From contig JAPLQE010000065.1 in NCBI GenBank assembly GCA_026399835.1, positions 1 to 64,000 of the forward strand: a DNA stretch of 64,000 nucleotides, written 5' to 3'. Position 1 is the first letter of the stretch. The number at the start of each line of letters is the position of its first letter. Shown one piece after another: positions 1-7,764 of the stretch. Source of the stretch: Burkholderiales bacterium (GTDB taxonomy: Bacteria > Pseudomonadota > Gammaproteobacteria > Burkholderiales > Burkholderiaceae_E). Under the pieces are notes generated by a model. It did not search any database and was not told where the DNA came from. It was given only the letters and a program-made list of their open reading frames with translations. A program made the translations under genes and the position numbers.

Positions 1-155
1 TTCGGGCTATGCGCGAGACGGCGGTAAGCGACATGCAGAGGCTCCCGGTGGGTGTCCGACTGATCTGGGTCGACTTGCTTACCCCACGCCGAGATGCTCG
101 TATGCGCCGGTCGCGGCGTGAATCGATAAAACAGGGACGACTAACGCGGTGCCCC

Positions 156-184
156 TTGCAGTAGTCCCATTTTGGGACTATGCT
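156..184 (+). promoter_or_regulatory. higBA promoter with operator palindrome in the spacer
   Basis: A sigma70-like promoter is visible: -35 TTGCAG (156-161), a 17-nt spacer, and -10 TATGCT (179-184). A perfect inverted repeat, TAGTCCCATTTTGGGACTA (162-180, 8-nt arms, 3-nt loop), fills the spacer and touches the -10. HigA-family antitoxins repress their own operon by binding such palindromes, so this is the expected autoregulatory operator (inference). The predicted transcription start falls about 6-7 nt after the -10, at the GTG start of higB. Confidence 0.7.
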
Positions 185-190
185 CCGGCC

Positions 191-493
191 GTGAGGGTCA
201 TCGCCGTCGCCACGCTCCGTTCCTTCTGGCAGAAGCACCCTGATGCCGAGCAGCCGCTGAACGCCTGGTTCGAGGAGGTGACCAAGGCCAGCTGGTCGCA
301 GCCGTCGGACATCAAGGCCCAGTACCGCAGCGCCAGCGTCCTGAAAAACCGCCGCGTGGTCTTCAACATCAAGGGCAACGAGTACCGGCTTATCGTGGCC
401 ATCGCATACAGGCTGCAGATCGTCTACGTGAAGTTCATCGGCACCCACTCGGAGTACGACGCCGTGGATGCACACACCGTCGAACCGGATTGA
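191..493 (+). CDS. higB: HigB-type toxin (RelE/ParE superfamily mRNA interferase)
   Basis: A 100-residue protein that matches the HigB toxin family: it begins MRVIAVATLRSFW, then HPDAEQPLNAWFEE, and ends with VKFIGTHSEYD. Known HigB proteins cleave mRNA at the ribosome and are neutralised by HigA. An in-frame start exists at 149, but family members begin at the MRVIAV equivalent, so I chose the GTG at 191. There is no good ribosome-binding site before it, and the predicted transcript start coincides with it. It lies 32 nt upstream of higA, the usual toxin-first HigBA order. Its base composition looks lower in G+C than the rest of the window, which fits acquisition by transfer. Confidence 0.85.
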   Translation: MRVIAVATLRSFWQKHPDAEQPLNAWFEEVTKASWSQPSDIKAQYRSASVLKNRRVVFNIKGNEYRLIVAIAYRLQIVYVKFIGTHSEYDAVDAHTVEPD

Positions 494-525
494 TCCGGCC
501 CTGGAGCCGCCGCAAGGACAACACC

Positions 526-897
526 ATGGACATCCAACCCATCCGCACCGAATCCGACTACAAGGCCGCGCTGCGGCAGATCTCGACCTTGATGGAGGCC
601 GATCCGGAGCCGGGAACGCCTGAGGGTGATCGGCTGGACATCCTGGCCACGCTGGTGCAAGCCTACGAGGCCCGCCACTGTCCCATCGGTGCGCCGGACC
701 CGGTTGAGGCGATCAAGTTCCGCATGGAACAGAGCGGCCTGACCGTGAAGGATCTGGAGCCCATCATCGGACGCAGCAACCGCGTCTACGAGGTCCTCAA
801 CCACAAGCGCCCGCTGACGCTGGCAATGATCCGCCGGTTGCATCGCAGCCTGGGGATTCCGGCGGAGGTGCTGATCGCGGAGACGGCTTCGGGCTGA
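526..897 (+). CDS. higA: HigA-type antitoxin (XRE-like HTH)
   Basis: A 123-residue protein of the COG5499 HigA type. The N-terminal half (MDIQPIRTESDYKAAL onward) is the acidic toxin-binding region, and the C-terminal half (about residues 60-115) is a helix-turn-helix with the typical LTVKDLEPIIGRSNRVYEVL segment. The ATG at 526 is preferred over an in-frame start at 490 because homologues begin with MD-x-P-I-x-T-E. It should neutralise HigB and repress the promoter at 156-184. It faces the 3' end of ssrA, a common place for integrated elements, so the pair may belong to a genomic island extending left of the window. Confidence 0.87.
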   Translation: MDIQPIRTESDYKAALRQISTLMEADPEPGTPEGDRLDILATLVQAYEARHCPIGAPDPVEAIKFRMEQSGLTVKDLEPIIGRSNRVYEVLNHKRPLTLAMIRRLHRSLGIPAEVLIAETASG

Positions 898-923
898 GAG
901 CCGGTTTCCCTCGAGGAACAGCC

Positions 924-959
924 AAAAAGAATGGGCCCAGAGAAGTCTCTGGGCCCATT
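924..959 (-). terminator. Rho-independent terminator of ssrA
   Basis: Two perfect 14-nt arms (930-943 and 946-959) with GGGCCC cores form a strong hairpin. Read on the minus strand, the stem is followed by CTTTTTGG, a five-U run (924-928). On the plus strand no T-run follows, so it is assigned to ssrA, although it could also stop higBA transcription. Confidence 0.75.
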
Positions 960-963
960 GCGT

Positions 964-1287
964 TGGTGGACCGCTCTACATGCTTAGCCACGTCATTTGG
1001 ATCTCGTCTCCAACCGCGCCGCCGGGCAGGCTCAGAAGGAGACCAGCCACCTATTTTTTAGCTTCCAGGCAAGTGACCCGCCCGGTCGCGATCCGATGTG
1101 AATGACGCTGCAGTCCCTTGCGGGACCCGGGCCATCGGCAACCCGGTGCAGCGGCTCACGCCTTAAGCGGCGAGAGCGAAACGCTCGTCGTTGGCGTTTG
1201 AAGTTTTCTCGGGGATTAACGAGACCACGAGAGTGCTCGGCATGCACTGAGACGCTTCACTACCCACGTCGAAACCAGGTCGGCCCC
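964..1287 (-). ncRNA. ssrA: tmRNA (ssrA), tag ANDERFALAA, 3' part apparently deleted
   Basis: Transfer-messenger RNA rescues ribosomes stalled on broken mRNAs, with SmpB. On the minus strand the RNA begins GGGGCCGACCTGGTTTCGAC (from 1287). The tag frame GCC AAC GAC GAG CGT TTC GCT CTC GCC GCT TAA (1195-1163) encodes ANDERFALAA, the tag found in Bordetella-like betaproteobacteria. The 3' landmark GGCTAAGCATGTAGAG follows near 990-975. In normal one-piece tmRNAs about 45 nt with the T arm (GGACGCGGGTTCGA...) then lead to the acceptor strand. Here the landmark runs directly into CGGTCCACCA (973-964), which can pair with GGGCCG at the 5' end, but no T arm is present. The gene identity is certain; whether this copy works is not. 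Confidence 0.88.
1163..1195 (-). other. tmRNA proteolysis-tag reading frame
   Basis: Ten sense codons plus TAA inside ssrA encode ANDERFALAA. The terminal ALAA is the degron read by ClpXP/ClpAP in known systems. The codon upstream of GCC is not a start codon, as expected, because the frame is resumed by trans-translation. Confidence 0.93.
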
Positions 1288-1302
1288 GGTGTTCAGGGAG
1301 GA

Positions 1303-1329
1303 AGTATAGGCGCTTCGCCAGGATTTCAA
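1303..1329 (-). promoter_or_regulatory. ssrA promoter
   Basis: On the minus strand, -35 TTGAAA (1329-1324) and -10 TATACT (1308-1303) are separated by 15 nt. The predicted start is near 1296, about 9 nt before the mature 5' end at 1287. This agrees with a short leader that RNase P would remove. The spacer is slightly short; shifting the -35 by one base gives 16. Confidence 0.6.
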
Positions 1330-1423
1330 GGGGGGACAGGCCCGGCGACCCTTCAACGGCGCGGCGCCGACGCGCGGTCCCGGTTTCGGCGGGGCAGCCC
1401 GGCTGGATCGCGATCCCGAATCG

Positions 1424-2449
1424 ATGGATCATGAAGCCCCATCGATCATGACCGGACTCCCCATGGGCATCGTGCTGACGCAGCGGATCATCGGCCCGGC
1501 GGCCTGGACGGGGCGGGGGCTCGAGGGCGACGATTCCTGGTCGCACCCGCTGTCGGAGGTGGCCATCGCCTCGCTCGACGCGGCACTTCGTGCGGTGCAG
1601 TCACGCGGCCTGGTCTTCCCGGACTTCGGCGCCGAGGACTTCCCGATCGATGCGGCGCTCGCCGCCGAGCTCGCCCGCCACGTCTACGAACTGGAGAACG
1701 GCCGCGGTTTCCTGCTGCTGCGCGGCTTGCCGGTGGCGCGGTACTCGGACGCCGAGCTCGACCTCCTCTACTACGGCCTGGGCCTGCATCTGGGCCTGCC
1801 GGTGCGCCAGAACCCCAAGGGCGAGCTGCTCGCGGTGGTGGCGGCGGTGGGCGACCCGAAGGACAAGTCGACCCGGGTCTACCAGACGAACAACTACCTG
1901 CCGTACCACGGCGACCTGTCGGACGTGGTGGGCCTGCTGAGCGTGCGCCAGGCGAAGGCGGGCGGCGTCAGCAGCCTGGTGAGCGTGGCGGCGGTCTACA
2001 ACGCCATGCTCGAGCGGCACCCGGAATACCTCGGCCTGCTGTACCGCCCCTGGTGGTTCGCCCACCTCGGCGAGCCGGAGCCGACGGCCTCGCCGATCTT
2101 CAGCATCAACGAGGGCAAGCTCAGCTGCCGCTATCTGCGCCAGTACATCGAGCTGGGCCACGAGCTGCGCGGTGCGCCGCTCTCGCGCGTCGAGCTCGAG
2201 GCGCTCGATGCCTTCGACGCCATCCTGCTGGACCCGTCGATCCGCCTGGACATGATGCTCGAGCCCGGCGACATCCAGTTCGCCAACAACTACGCGGTGC
2301 TGCACTCGCGTACCGGCTTCGAGGACTTCGACGAGCCACAGCGGCGCCGTCGCCTGCTGCGGCTGTGGCTGAAGATGCCGAACGCGCGCACGCTCGCGCC
2401 CGACTTCCCGGGCCGCAACGGGTTTCCGGCACCGGCCGAGGCCGCATGA
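1424..2449 (+). CDS. TauD/TfdA-family Fe(II)/2-oxoglutarate dioxygenase
   Basis: A 341-residue TauD-like protein. The iron-binding triad is visible: H162 and D164 in YHGDLSD and H294 in VLHSRTGF, with arginines in RRRLLRLWL about 18 residues later for 2-oxoglutarate. Family members hydroxylate taurine, phenoxyacetates, carnitine precursors and other substrates; nothing here fixes the substrate. In-frame ATG codons at 1424, 1448 and 1463 are all possible starts and none has a strong ribosome-binding site. The gene is 138 nt upstream of an enoyl-CoA hydratase on the same strand and could be co-transcribed with it. Confidence 0.85.
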   Translation: MDHEAPSIMTGLPMGIVLTQRIIGPAAWTGRGLEGDDSWSHPLSEVAIASLDAALRAVQSRGLVFPDFGAEDFPIDAALAAELARHVYELENGRGFLLLRGLPVARYSDAELDLLYYGLGLHLGLPVRQNPKGELLAVVAAVGDPKDKSTRVYQTNNYLPYHGDLSDVVGLLSVRQAKAGGVSSLVSVAAVYNAMLERHPEYLGLLYRPWWFAHLGEPEPTASPIFSINEGKLSCRYLRQYIELGHELRGAPLSRVELEALDAFDAILLDPSIRLDMMLEPGDIQFANNYAVLHSRTGFEDFDEPQRRRRLLRLWLKMPNARTLAPDFPGRNGFPAPAEAA

Positions 2450-2587
2450 TCCGGGCCGTCCGGCGCACACCGCGCTGAACGGCCCGCGGTCCGCCCGACG
2501 CGGAATCACGCCCGCCGACGAGCGTGTCCCGTTCGGATCGGCTATGTTCGGCCGCATCCGGATCCGACCACGACAGAGGAGACACGC

Positions 2588-3391
2588 ATGACCCAGGACC
2601 TGATCGAGACCGTCGACGCGGGCGTCGCCACGCTGACGCTGAACCGCCCCGACTCCCGCAACGCGCTGTCGCGGCCGATGATGGTCGGGCTCGCGGAGGC
2701 GCTGCAGCGCCTCGCACTCGATCCGGCGATCCGCGCGGTGGTGCTGACCGGCGCGGGCCGCGCGTTCTGCTCGGGCGGCGACGTCAAGGGCTTCGCGCAG
2801 CGCGCCGGCGGCGTACCGGCCGACGAGCCGAGCTTCGATGCGAAGGTCACCGACCTGCGCGCGCGCATGGAGGCGGTCCGCTGGCTGCACGAGATGCCCA
2901 AGCCGACGCTGGCCGTCATCCCTGGCCCGGCCGCCGGCGCGGGCCTGTCGCTCGCGCTCGCCTGCGACCTGCGGATCGCGGCCGACGACGCGAAGTTCAC
3001 CACCGCGTTCTCCAGGATCGGCGTCTCGGGCGACTTCGGCGGCAGCTACTTCCTGAGCCACCTGGTGGGCGCCTCGAAGGCGCGCGAGCTGTACTTCACC
3101 GGTCGGGTGGTGCAGGCCGAAGAGGCCCTTCGCATCGGCATGATCGACCGCACGGCGCCGTACGAGCAGCTCGCCGCGGCCGCGACCGCCTACGCGAAGG
3201 CGCTGGCCGCGCTGCCCACCGTGGCGGTCGGCTACATGAAGCGCAACCTCAACGTCGCGCAGCGCGGCTCGCTCGCCGAGACGCTGGACTCGGAGGCGAT
3301 CCATATGATCCGCACCTTCGAGACGGGCGACCACAAGAGCGCGGCGCGGGCCTTCGTCGAGAAGCGCCCGCCGAGCTTCCAGGGGCGCTGA
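2588..3391 (+). CDS. Enoyl-CoA hydratase/isomerase family protein
   Basis: A 267-residue crotonase-fold protein. The oxyanion-hole segments are AFCSGGDVKG (about residues 58-67) and PGPAAGAGLSLALACDLRIA (about 116-135), followed by the usual FSRIGVSGDFGGSYFL. Such enzymes hydrate or isomerise acyl-CoA thioesters in fatty-acid or aromatic-acid breakdown. The start follows a good site, AGAGGAG, and a possible -10 TATGTT lies at 2543-2548. Exact substrate unknown. Confidence 0.87.
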   Translation: MTQDLIETVDAGVATLTLNRPDSRNALSRPMMVGLAEALQRLALDPAIRAVVLTGAGRAFCSGGDVKGFAQRAGGVPADEPSFDAKVTDLRARMEAVRWLHEMPKPTLAVIPGPAAGAGLSLALACDLRIAADDAKFTTAFSRIGVSGDFGGSYFLSHLVGASKARELYFTGRVVQAEEALRIGMIDRTAPYEQLAAAATAYAKALAALPTVAVGYMKRNLNVAQRGSLAETLDSEAIHMIRTFETGDHKSAARAFVEKRPPSFQGR

Positions 3392-3456
3392 GCCCGGCGG
3401 CGCGGGCCGGTCCGCCGGCCTGCGCCTGGCTGCGCCGTCCCGGTGGCGCGCCGCGC

Positions 3457-3870
3457 TCAGCGCCGGCCGCGCCCGTGCCGGTTGATCTCGTCGATCTGCC
3501 CGTTCAGCGTCCAGAAGTCGTAGAGCCAGCCGACGAGGAAGAGTCCGCCGGTCAGCAGCCACACGATGCCTGTGACCCACTTGCCCAGGTAGAAGCGGTG
3601 CAGGCCGAGCACGCCGAGGAAGGTCTGCAGCAGCCAGGCGATGCTGTAGTCGACGCGGCCGGCCGCATAGCGACGGTCGGCACGGCGGTCCATGCCCGGG
3701 ATCAGGAACAGGTCGATCAGCCAGCCGATGCCGAGCAGCCCGAGCGTGAAGAACCAGATCGTGCCGGTCACCGGCTTGCCGTAGTAGAAGCGGTGCGCAC
3801 CGGTGAATCCGAAGATCCACAGCAGATAGCCGATGGTCTTGCGATGGGTGTCGTTCAGCACGGTGTCCAT
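3457..3870 (-). CDS. Double TM2-domain membrane protein
   Basis: A 137-residue protein built from two TM2 units in tandem. The first runs roughly from residue 10 to 58 (FTGAHRFYYGKPVTGTIWFF, then GWLIDLFLIPG), the second from 75 to 123 (GLHRFYLGKWVTGIVWLL, then GWLYDFWTLNGQI). Each unit is a pair of membrane helices joined by the conserved G-x-H-R-F-Y-x-G turn, giving four helices. TM2 proteins have no settled bacterial function. The ATG lies 8 nt beyond the stop of the DUF748 gene upstream, so the two are probably one operon. It is convergent with the enoyl-CoA hydratase gene. Confidence 0.85.
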   Translation of the reverse strand: MDTVLNDTHRKTIGYLLWIFGFTGAHRFYYGKPVTGTIWFFTLGLLGIGWLIDLFLIPGMDRRADRRYAAGRVDYSIAWLLQTFLGVLGLHRFYLGKWVTGIVWLLTGGLFLVGWLYDFWTLNGQIDEINRHGRGRR

Positions 3871-3878
3871 CGGCGGGC

Positions 3879-6800
3879 TCACTTGAGGGTGAAGTCGGCG
3901 CGGCGCGGCGGCAGCTTGCCGTCGTCGTCTGCGATGCGCGGGGCGAGCAGGTAGAGGCGCTCGTTGGGGATGCCGCGCTGGTCGCGCAGGTAGTCGCGCG
4001 CGGCCTGAGCGCGCTGCTGCGCGACCTGCTTGACCTCCTCGGTGGCGACCGCCGCATGCTCGAGCAGCAGCCGCTCGAGCGCCTCGGGCGGCGGCACCGG
4101 GCCGGTACGGCCCGCATCGAGCTTCGCATCGCGCCAGGCGCGCTCGAGCAGCACTGGACGCTCGGCCGCCTCGATCACCAGCTCGGCGATCGGTGGCAGC
4201 TCCGCGCTCGGCGTCGCGCGGCGCATCTGCGCGAGCTTCGCGCCCTTGAGCGAGCGCTCCAGGCGCGCCTGCTGCATCGCGTCGCGGTCCGCCTTCGGAT
4301 CGCCGACGCCGGCGATCTCGATCGACAGTTCGGGACGCTGCGCGAGGGCGGTCGACAGCGTGTCGAGCCGCTTGCGGTCCTCGTCGTCGAGGGCGGTCGC
4401 GCCGGCGGCGAACTCGATGTGGCTCAGCTCGCCGGGGTCGCCGCCGCCGAGCGAGGCGAGGAAGGTGAACGGCGAGCTCACCACCTTGATGATCAGGTTG
4501 CCGATCGCGCGCCACAGCAGGCCGCCGACCGAGAACTGCGGATCGGAGACGGTGCCGGAGATCGGCAGGTCGAGGTCGATGTTGCCGTTGCGGTCCTTGA
4601 GCAGCGACACCGCGAAGCGCACCGGCAGGCTGGTCGCATCGGGGCTGTCGATCTTCTCGCCGAAGGTCAGCTGGTTGATGGTCAGCTTGTTCTCGGCCGC
4701 CAGCCGGTCGCCCTCGATGCGGTAGCGCACGTCCGCGGTCAGCTTGCCCTTCTCGATCGCATAGCCGGCCCAGCGGCCCGAGTAGGGGCTCAGCTTGGGC
4801 AGGTCGAAGCCGCGGGCGACCGCGCGCAGGTCGATGAAGCTCGTCGGCGCGAGCGGGTTGATCTTGCCGGTGATCTCGAGCGGCGTGTCGTCGTCGACGC
4901 GGCCGGTGACCAGCACGTCCGAGGGCTCGGCGCGGTCGCTGGCGATCGCCTCGATCGAGCCGACGAGCTGCGTGAGGTTCGCGGTGTAGTTCGGGCGGAT
5001 GAACAGATCGGTGAAGTTCACGTTGCCGCTGGCGATCCGCACGATGCCGACCCGGATCGTCGGTCGCGGGCCCTCGGCGGCTGCCGCCGGCAGGCGTGCG
5101 GTGGTCGCGGCTCCCGCAGGGGCCCGTTCGATGCCGCCCGGTCCGCTCGCCGCCGGTGCCGCGGTCAGCGAGCGCGGCGCCGCGCCGCGCTCGCGGCCCG
5201 GGTCGGCCACGACCTCCGACAGGTTGAGCCGCCCTTCGGGCGACAGGATGATCCGTGCATAGAAGTCGACGAAGGCGACCGCACCGATCTCGATCAGGCT
5301 GTCGGCCGGGCGCCCGGTCCGCCAGTCGACCTTGACCGAGGGCAGCGCGAGCGCCGTCCAGCGCAGGAAGTCGTCGCTCGTGACGCGGTCGATCGCGCGG
5401 AAGTCGTTGGCCGAGAACTCGCCGTCGAAGCCGATGCGCGCGAGGCCGCCGTCGCGGTCGCCGGTGAGGCGCAGCCGCCCGTTGCTCCAGAGCTGCCCGC
5501 TGGCCAGCGCGAGGTTCACGTAGGGCGCAATGTACGGCTCGATGTTGGTGATGCCGAACCGCGCCAGGCGCACCTGGGCGTCGAGCTGCAGCGGCACCGG
5601 GCGCAGCGAGCCGCGTGCCGACAGCCTCGAGCCGTCGGCCAGCGCGACCGCGGCCTCGAACGGCATCGTCTGACTCGGATCGGTGCCGATGTTCGATGCC
5701 TTCGCGTTCAGCGTGAGCCTGGGCAGCTTGCTCGCCTTGGGGATCGCCGCATCGTCGTAGTCGACCTCGAGCGCGGCGACCTCGGCCTGGGCGACGCGGA
5801 CCGTCCAGGCCGGCGCGTCTCGGCCCGAGGTCTCGGCCTGAGCCTGAGCCGGGCCGGAGGTGGCCGACGCGCCGGTGCCGGGCGCGTCCTGCGGCACCCA
5901 CCAGTCCTGCAGGTCGACGCGCCCGCCGCGGTCGCGCCGCGCCTGCAGCGTCCCGCCGGCGAGCTTCACCGAGCCGAGCTCGATGCGGCGAGCCGCCGGG
6001 TCGATCGTGCCGCCGGCCACGGCGAGCGAGGCGATCGTGGCCGGCACCCGGCCGTCCTTGGCGATGCGCAGGTCGGCGAGCTCGGCCGCGGCGTCGGTCA
6101 CCGACAGCCCGGCACCGTCCGGACCCCAGGCGAGCGTCGCGCGGGCCGCGAGGCGGCCCTGCTCGACGGTGGCACGCAGCGCCGGACCTGCGAGCGGCGC
6201 ATAGCGCGCGACGTCGATCCGCGAGAGGTCGATGCTCGTGCGGCCGCCGCCGCTCCCGTCGAGCAGCAGGTCGGCGCCGAGCACGGCGTCGCCGTCGACG
6301 GTCGCATCGAGCCGGCCGCGCCCGCTGGCCGCCGCGGGGCGTGCCAGGTCGGCCACCTCGATCGCCTCGAGCGAGAGCGTGAGCGGCGACACCTGCAGCG
6401 CCAGCGGGGCGGGGAGCGCCGCGTCCTGCCAGTCGATGCGCGCACTGTCGATACGCAGCCGGTCGATCCGCAGCGAGCGCGGGCCGTTCGGGGGCAGGGC
6501 CGGCGCGGCGGGCGACGGTGCGGCAGAGGGTTGCGAGCTCGTCTGTCCCGCTGCCCCTGCCGGCGCCTGTGCCGCCGTTGCCGCCGGCGCCGGCGCCGGT
6601 GTCGCGGCGATCGTGTCCGCCGCAGCCGGCCACAGCATCCGTCCCGTCGCGTCCCGTCCCAGCGCCGCGCGCGGCGCGCGCAGTGTCGCTTCGGTGACGT
6701 GGATCGCGCCACCGAGCGGCTGCGACGAGCCGAGCACCACCACGAGCGACTCGGCCGCGACCCGCTCGCTGCCTGCCCCGTCGTGCACCGCCAGTCCATC

Positions 6801-7751
6801 GACGGCCAGCCGCCCCGACACGTCGAGCCTGGTGGGGGCGGCGGCGGTCTGCCGCCAGGTGCCCCCGAGGTCCAGCGTCACCGTGCCGGATACCGGACGG
6901 ATATCGGCGGGCAACGGCAGGTAGGGCAGCAGCGCCGCGATCGGCAGTGCATCGAGCTTCACGTCGCCGCCGAACACCGGGTCGCTCGAGAACGGCGTGG
7001 CCCGCGCCTGCACGGCGACCGGCCTGCCGTCGAGCATGAACCGGGCGTCGAGGGTCGCGGGTCGCTCGACGTGCTCGTCCTGGTTGGTGAGGCCGACCGC
7101 CTGCAGCGACAGTCCGGCGATCGACGTCGCCTTCTTCACCAGCCGGTCGTCGAGATCGAGCCGCCCGCCCTCGACCGTCACGCGGTCGATGCGCCACGTC
7201 GCCTTGCGCTGCGACGGCGGCCGGTTCGCGAACCGGTCGAGCACCTCGGAGAAGTCGAAGCGATCGGGGCCGATGCGCACGAGGTGCAGTGCGGGCGACT
7301 CCAGCCGCACGCCCTTGACCACCACGACGCCGTGCAGGTAGGCCGAGGCCTCGATCTCGACGGTCGCGCGCTTGACCACCAGCGCGGGCCGATCCGGCCG
7401 GGCGGACGCGATGGAGAAATCGTCGACGACGACCCGCCCCGCGAAGGGCGAGACCTCGATGTGCCCGATCCGGATCTCCCGGCCGATCACCTCGCTGTAG
7501 AAGCCCGCGATCCGGTGGCGCGCGAGGTTCGGACCCCAGGTCAGGGCTGCGAGGAGCAACCCCAACAGCAGCGCGACCAGCCCCGCCGTCCACAGCAGGG
7601 CCCGACCGATCGCCCCCCGCTGCGAGCGGCGGCATGCCGGCACGCGCGGTCGTCGGGCCGGTCCGACGACGGCCGGCGCCGAAGCGCGGCCGGCAGGACA
7701 GCGGGCGAGCGAGGCGAGCGAGGCGAGGGGGGCGAAGGGCAGGCGGAACAC
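3879..7751 (-). CDS. DUF748 / AsmA-like giant envelope protein
   Basis: About 1290 residues. After a basic N-terminal stretch there is one membrane helix (GRALLWTAGLVALLLGLLLA, near residues 49-70). The rest is a long periplasmic, beta-rich repeat region with the DUF748 segments (VRLESPALHLVRIGPDRFDF, INPLAPTSFIDLRAVARGFD). The C-terminal part (IEFAAGATALDDEDRKRL onward) resembles an OmpA-like fold. AsmA/YhdP/TamB-type proteins bridge the periplasm and move phospholipids in known cases; that role here is inference. The first 45 residues look like translated G+C-rich leader with a repeated GCGAGCGAG motif, so the true start may be further in. Confidence 0.85.
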   Translation of the reverse strand: MFRLPFAPLASLASLARCPAGRASAPAVVGPARRPRVPACRRSQRGAIGRALLWTAGLVALLLGLLLAALTWGPNLARHRIAGFYSEVIGREIRIGHIEVSPFAGRVVVDDFSIASARPDRPALVVKRATVEIEASAYLHGVVVVKGVRLESPALHLVRIGPDRFDFSEVLDRFANRPPSQRKATWRIDRVTVEGGRLDLDDRLVKKATSIAGLSLQAVGLTNQDEHVERPATLDARFMLDGRPVAVQARATPFSSDPVFGGDVKLDALPIAALLPYLPLPADIRPVSGTVTLDLGGTWRQTAAAPTRLDVSGRLAVDGLAVHDGAGSERVAAESLVVVLGSSQPLGGAIHVTEATLRAPRAALGRDATGRMLWPAAADTIAATPAPAPAATAAQAPAGAAGQTSSQPSAAPSPAAPALPPNGPRSLRIDRLRIDSARIDWQDAALPAPLALQVSPLTLSLEAIEVADLARPAAASGRGRLDATVDGDAVLGADLLLDGSGGGRTSIDLSRIDVARYAPLAGPALRATVEQGRLAARATLAWGPDGAGLSVTDAAAELADLRIAKDGRVPATIASLAVAGGTIDPAARRIELGSVKLAGGTLQARRDRGGRVDLQDWWVPQDAPGTGASATSGPAQAQAETSGRDAPAWTVRVAQAEVAALEVDYDDAAIPKASKLPRLTLNAKASNIGTDPSQTMPFEAAVALADGSRLSARGSLRPVPLQLDAQVRLARFGITNIEPYIAPYVNLALASGQLWSNGRLRLTGDRDGGLARIGFDGEFSANDFRAIDRVTSDDFLRWTALALPSVKVDWRTGRPADSLIEIGAVAFVDFYARIILSPEGRLNLSEVVADPGRERGAAPRSLTAAPAASGPGGIERAPAGAATTARLPAAAAEGPRPTIRVGIVRIASGNVNFTDLFIRPNYTANLTQLVGSIEAIASDRAEPSDVLVTGRVDDDTPLEITGKINPLAPTSFIDLRAVARGFDLPKLSPYSGRWAGYAIEKGKLTADVRYRIEGDRLAAENKLTINQLTFGEKIDSPDATSLPVRFAVSLLKDRNGNIDLDLPISGTVSDPQFSVGGLLWRAIGNLIIKVVSSPFTFLASLGGGDPGELSHIEFAAGATALDDEDRKRLDTLSTALAQRPELSIEIAGVGDPKADRDAMQQARLERSLKGAKLAQMRRATPSAELPPIAELVIEAAERPVLLERAWRDAKLDAGRTGPVPPPEALERLLLEHAAVATEEVKQVAQQRAQAARDYLRDQRGIPNERLYLLAPRIADDDGKLPPRRADFTLK

Positions 7752-7764
7752 GGTCCGCCCGATT

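Noticed and set aside
1-148. Open frames at the left edge, possibly the end of a gene
   Set aside because: Two frames stay open for 40-54 codons but none shows a recognisable motif, so no feature is claimed.
930-959. Perfect inverted repeat considered as an att or CRISPR-type repeat
   Set aside because: It is a single copy and carries a U-run on the minus strand, as expected of the ssrA terminator.
964-1000. Group I intron or permuted (two-piece) ssrA as explanation of the missing T arm
   Set aside because: The order of 5' end, tag and 3' landmark is that of a one-piece tmRNA, and the sequence after the landmark lacks intron length or structure.
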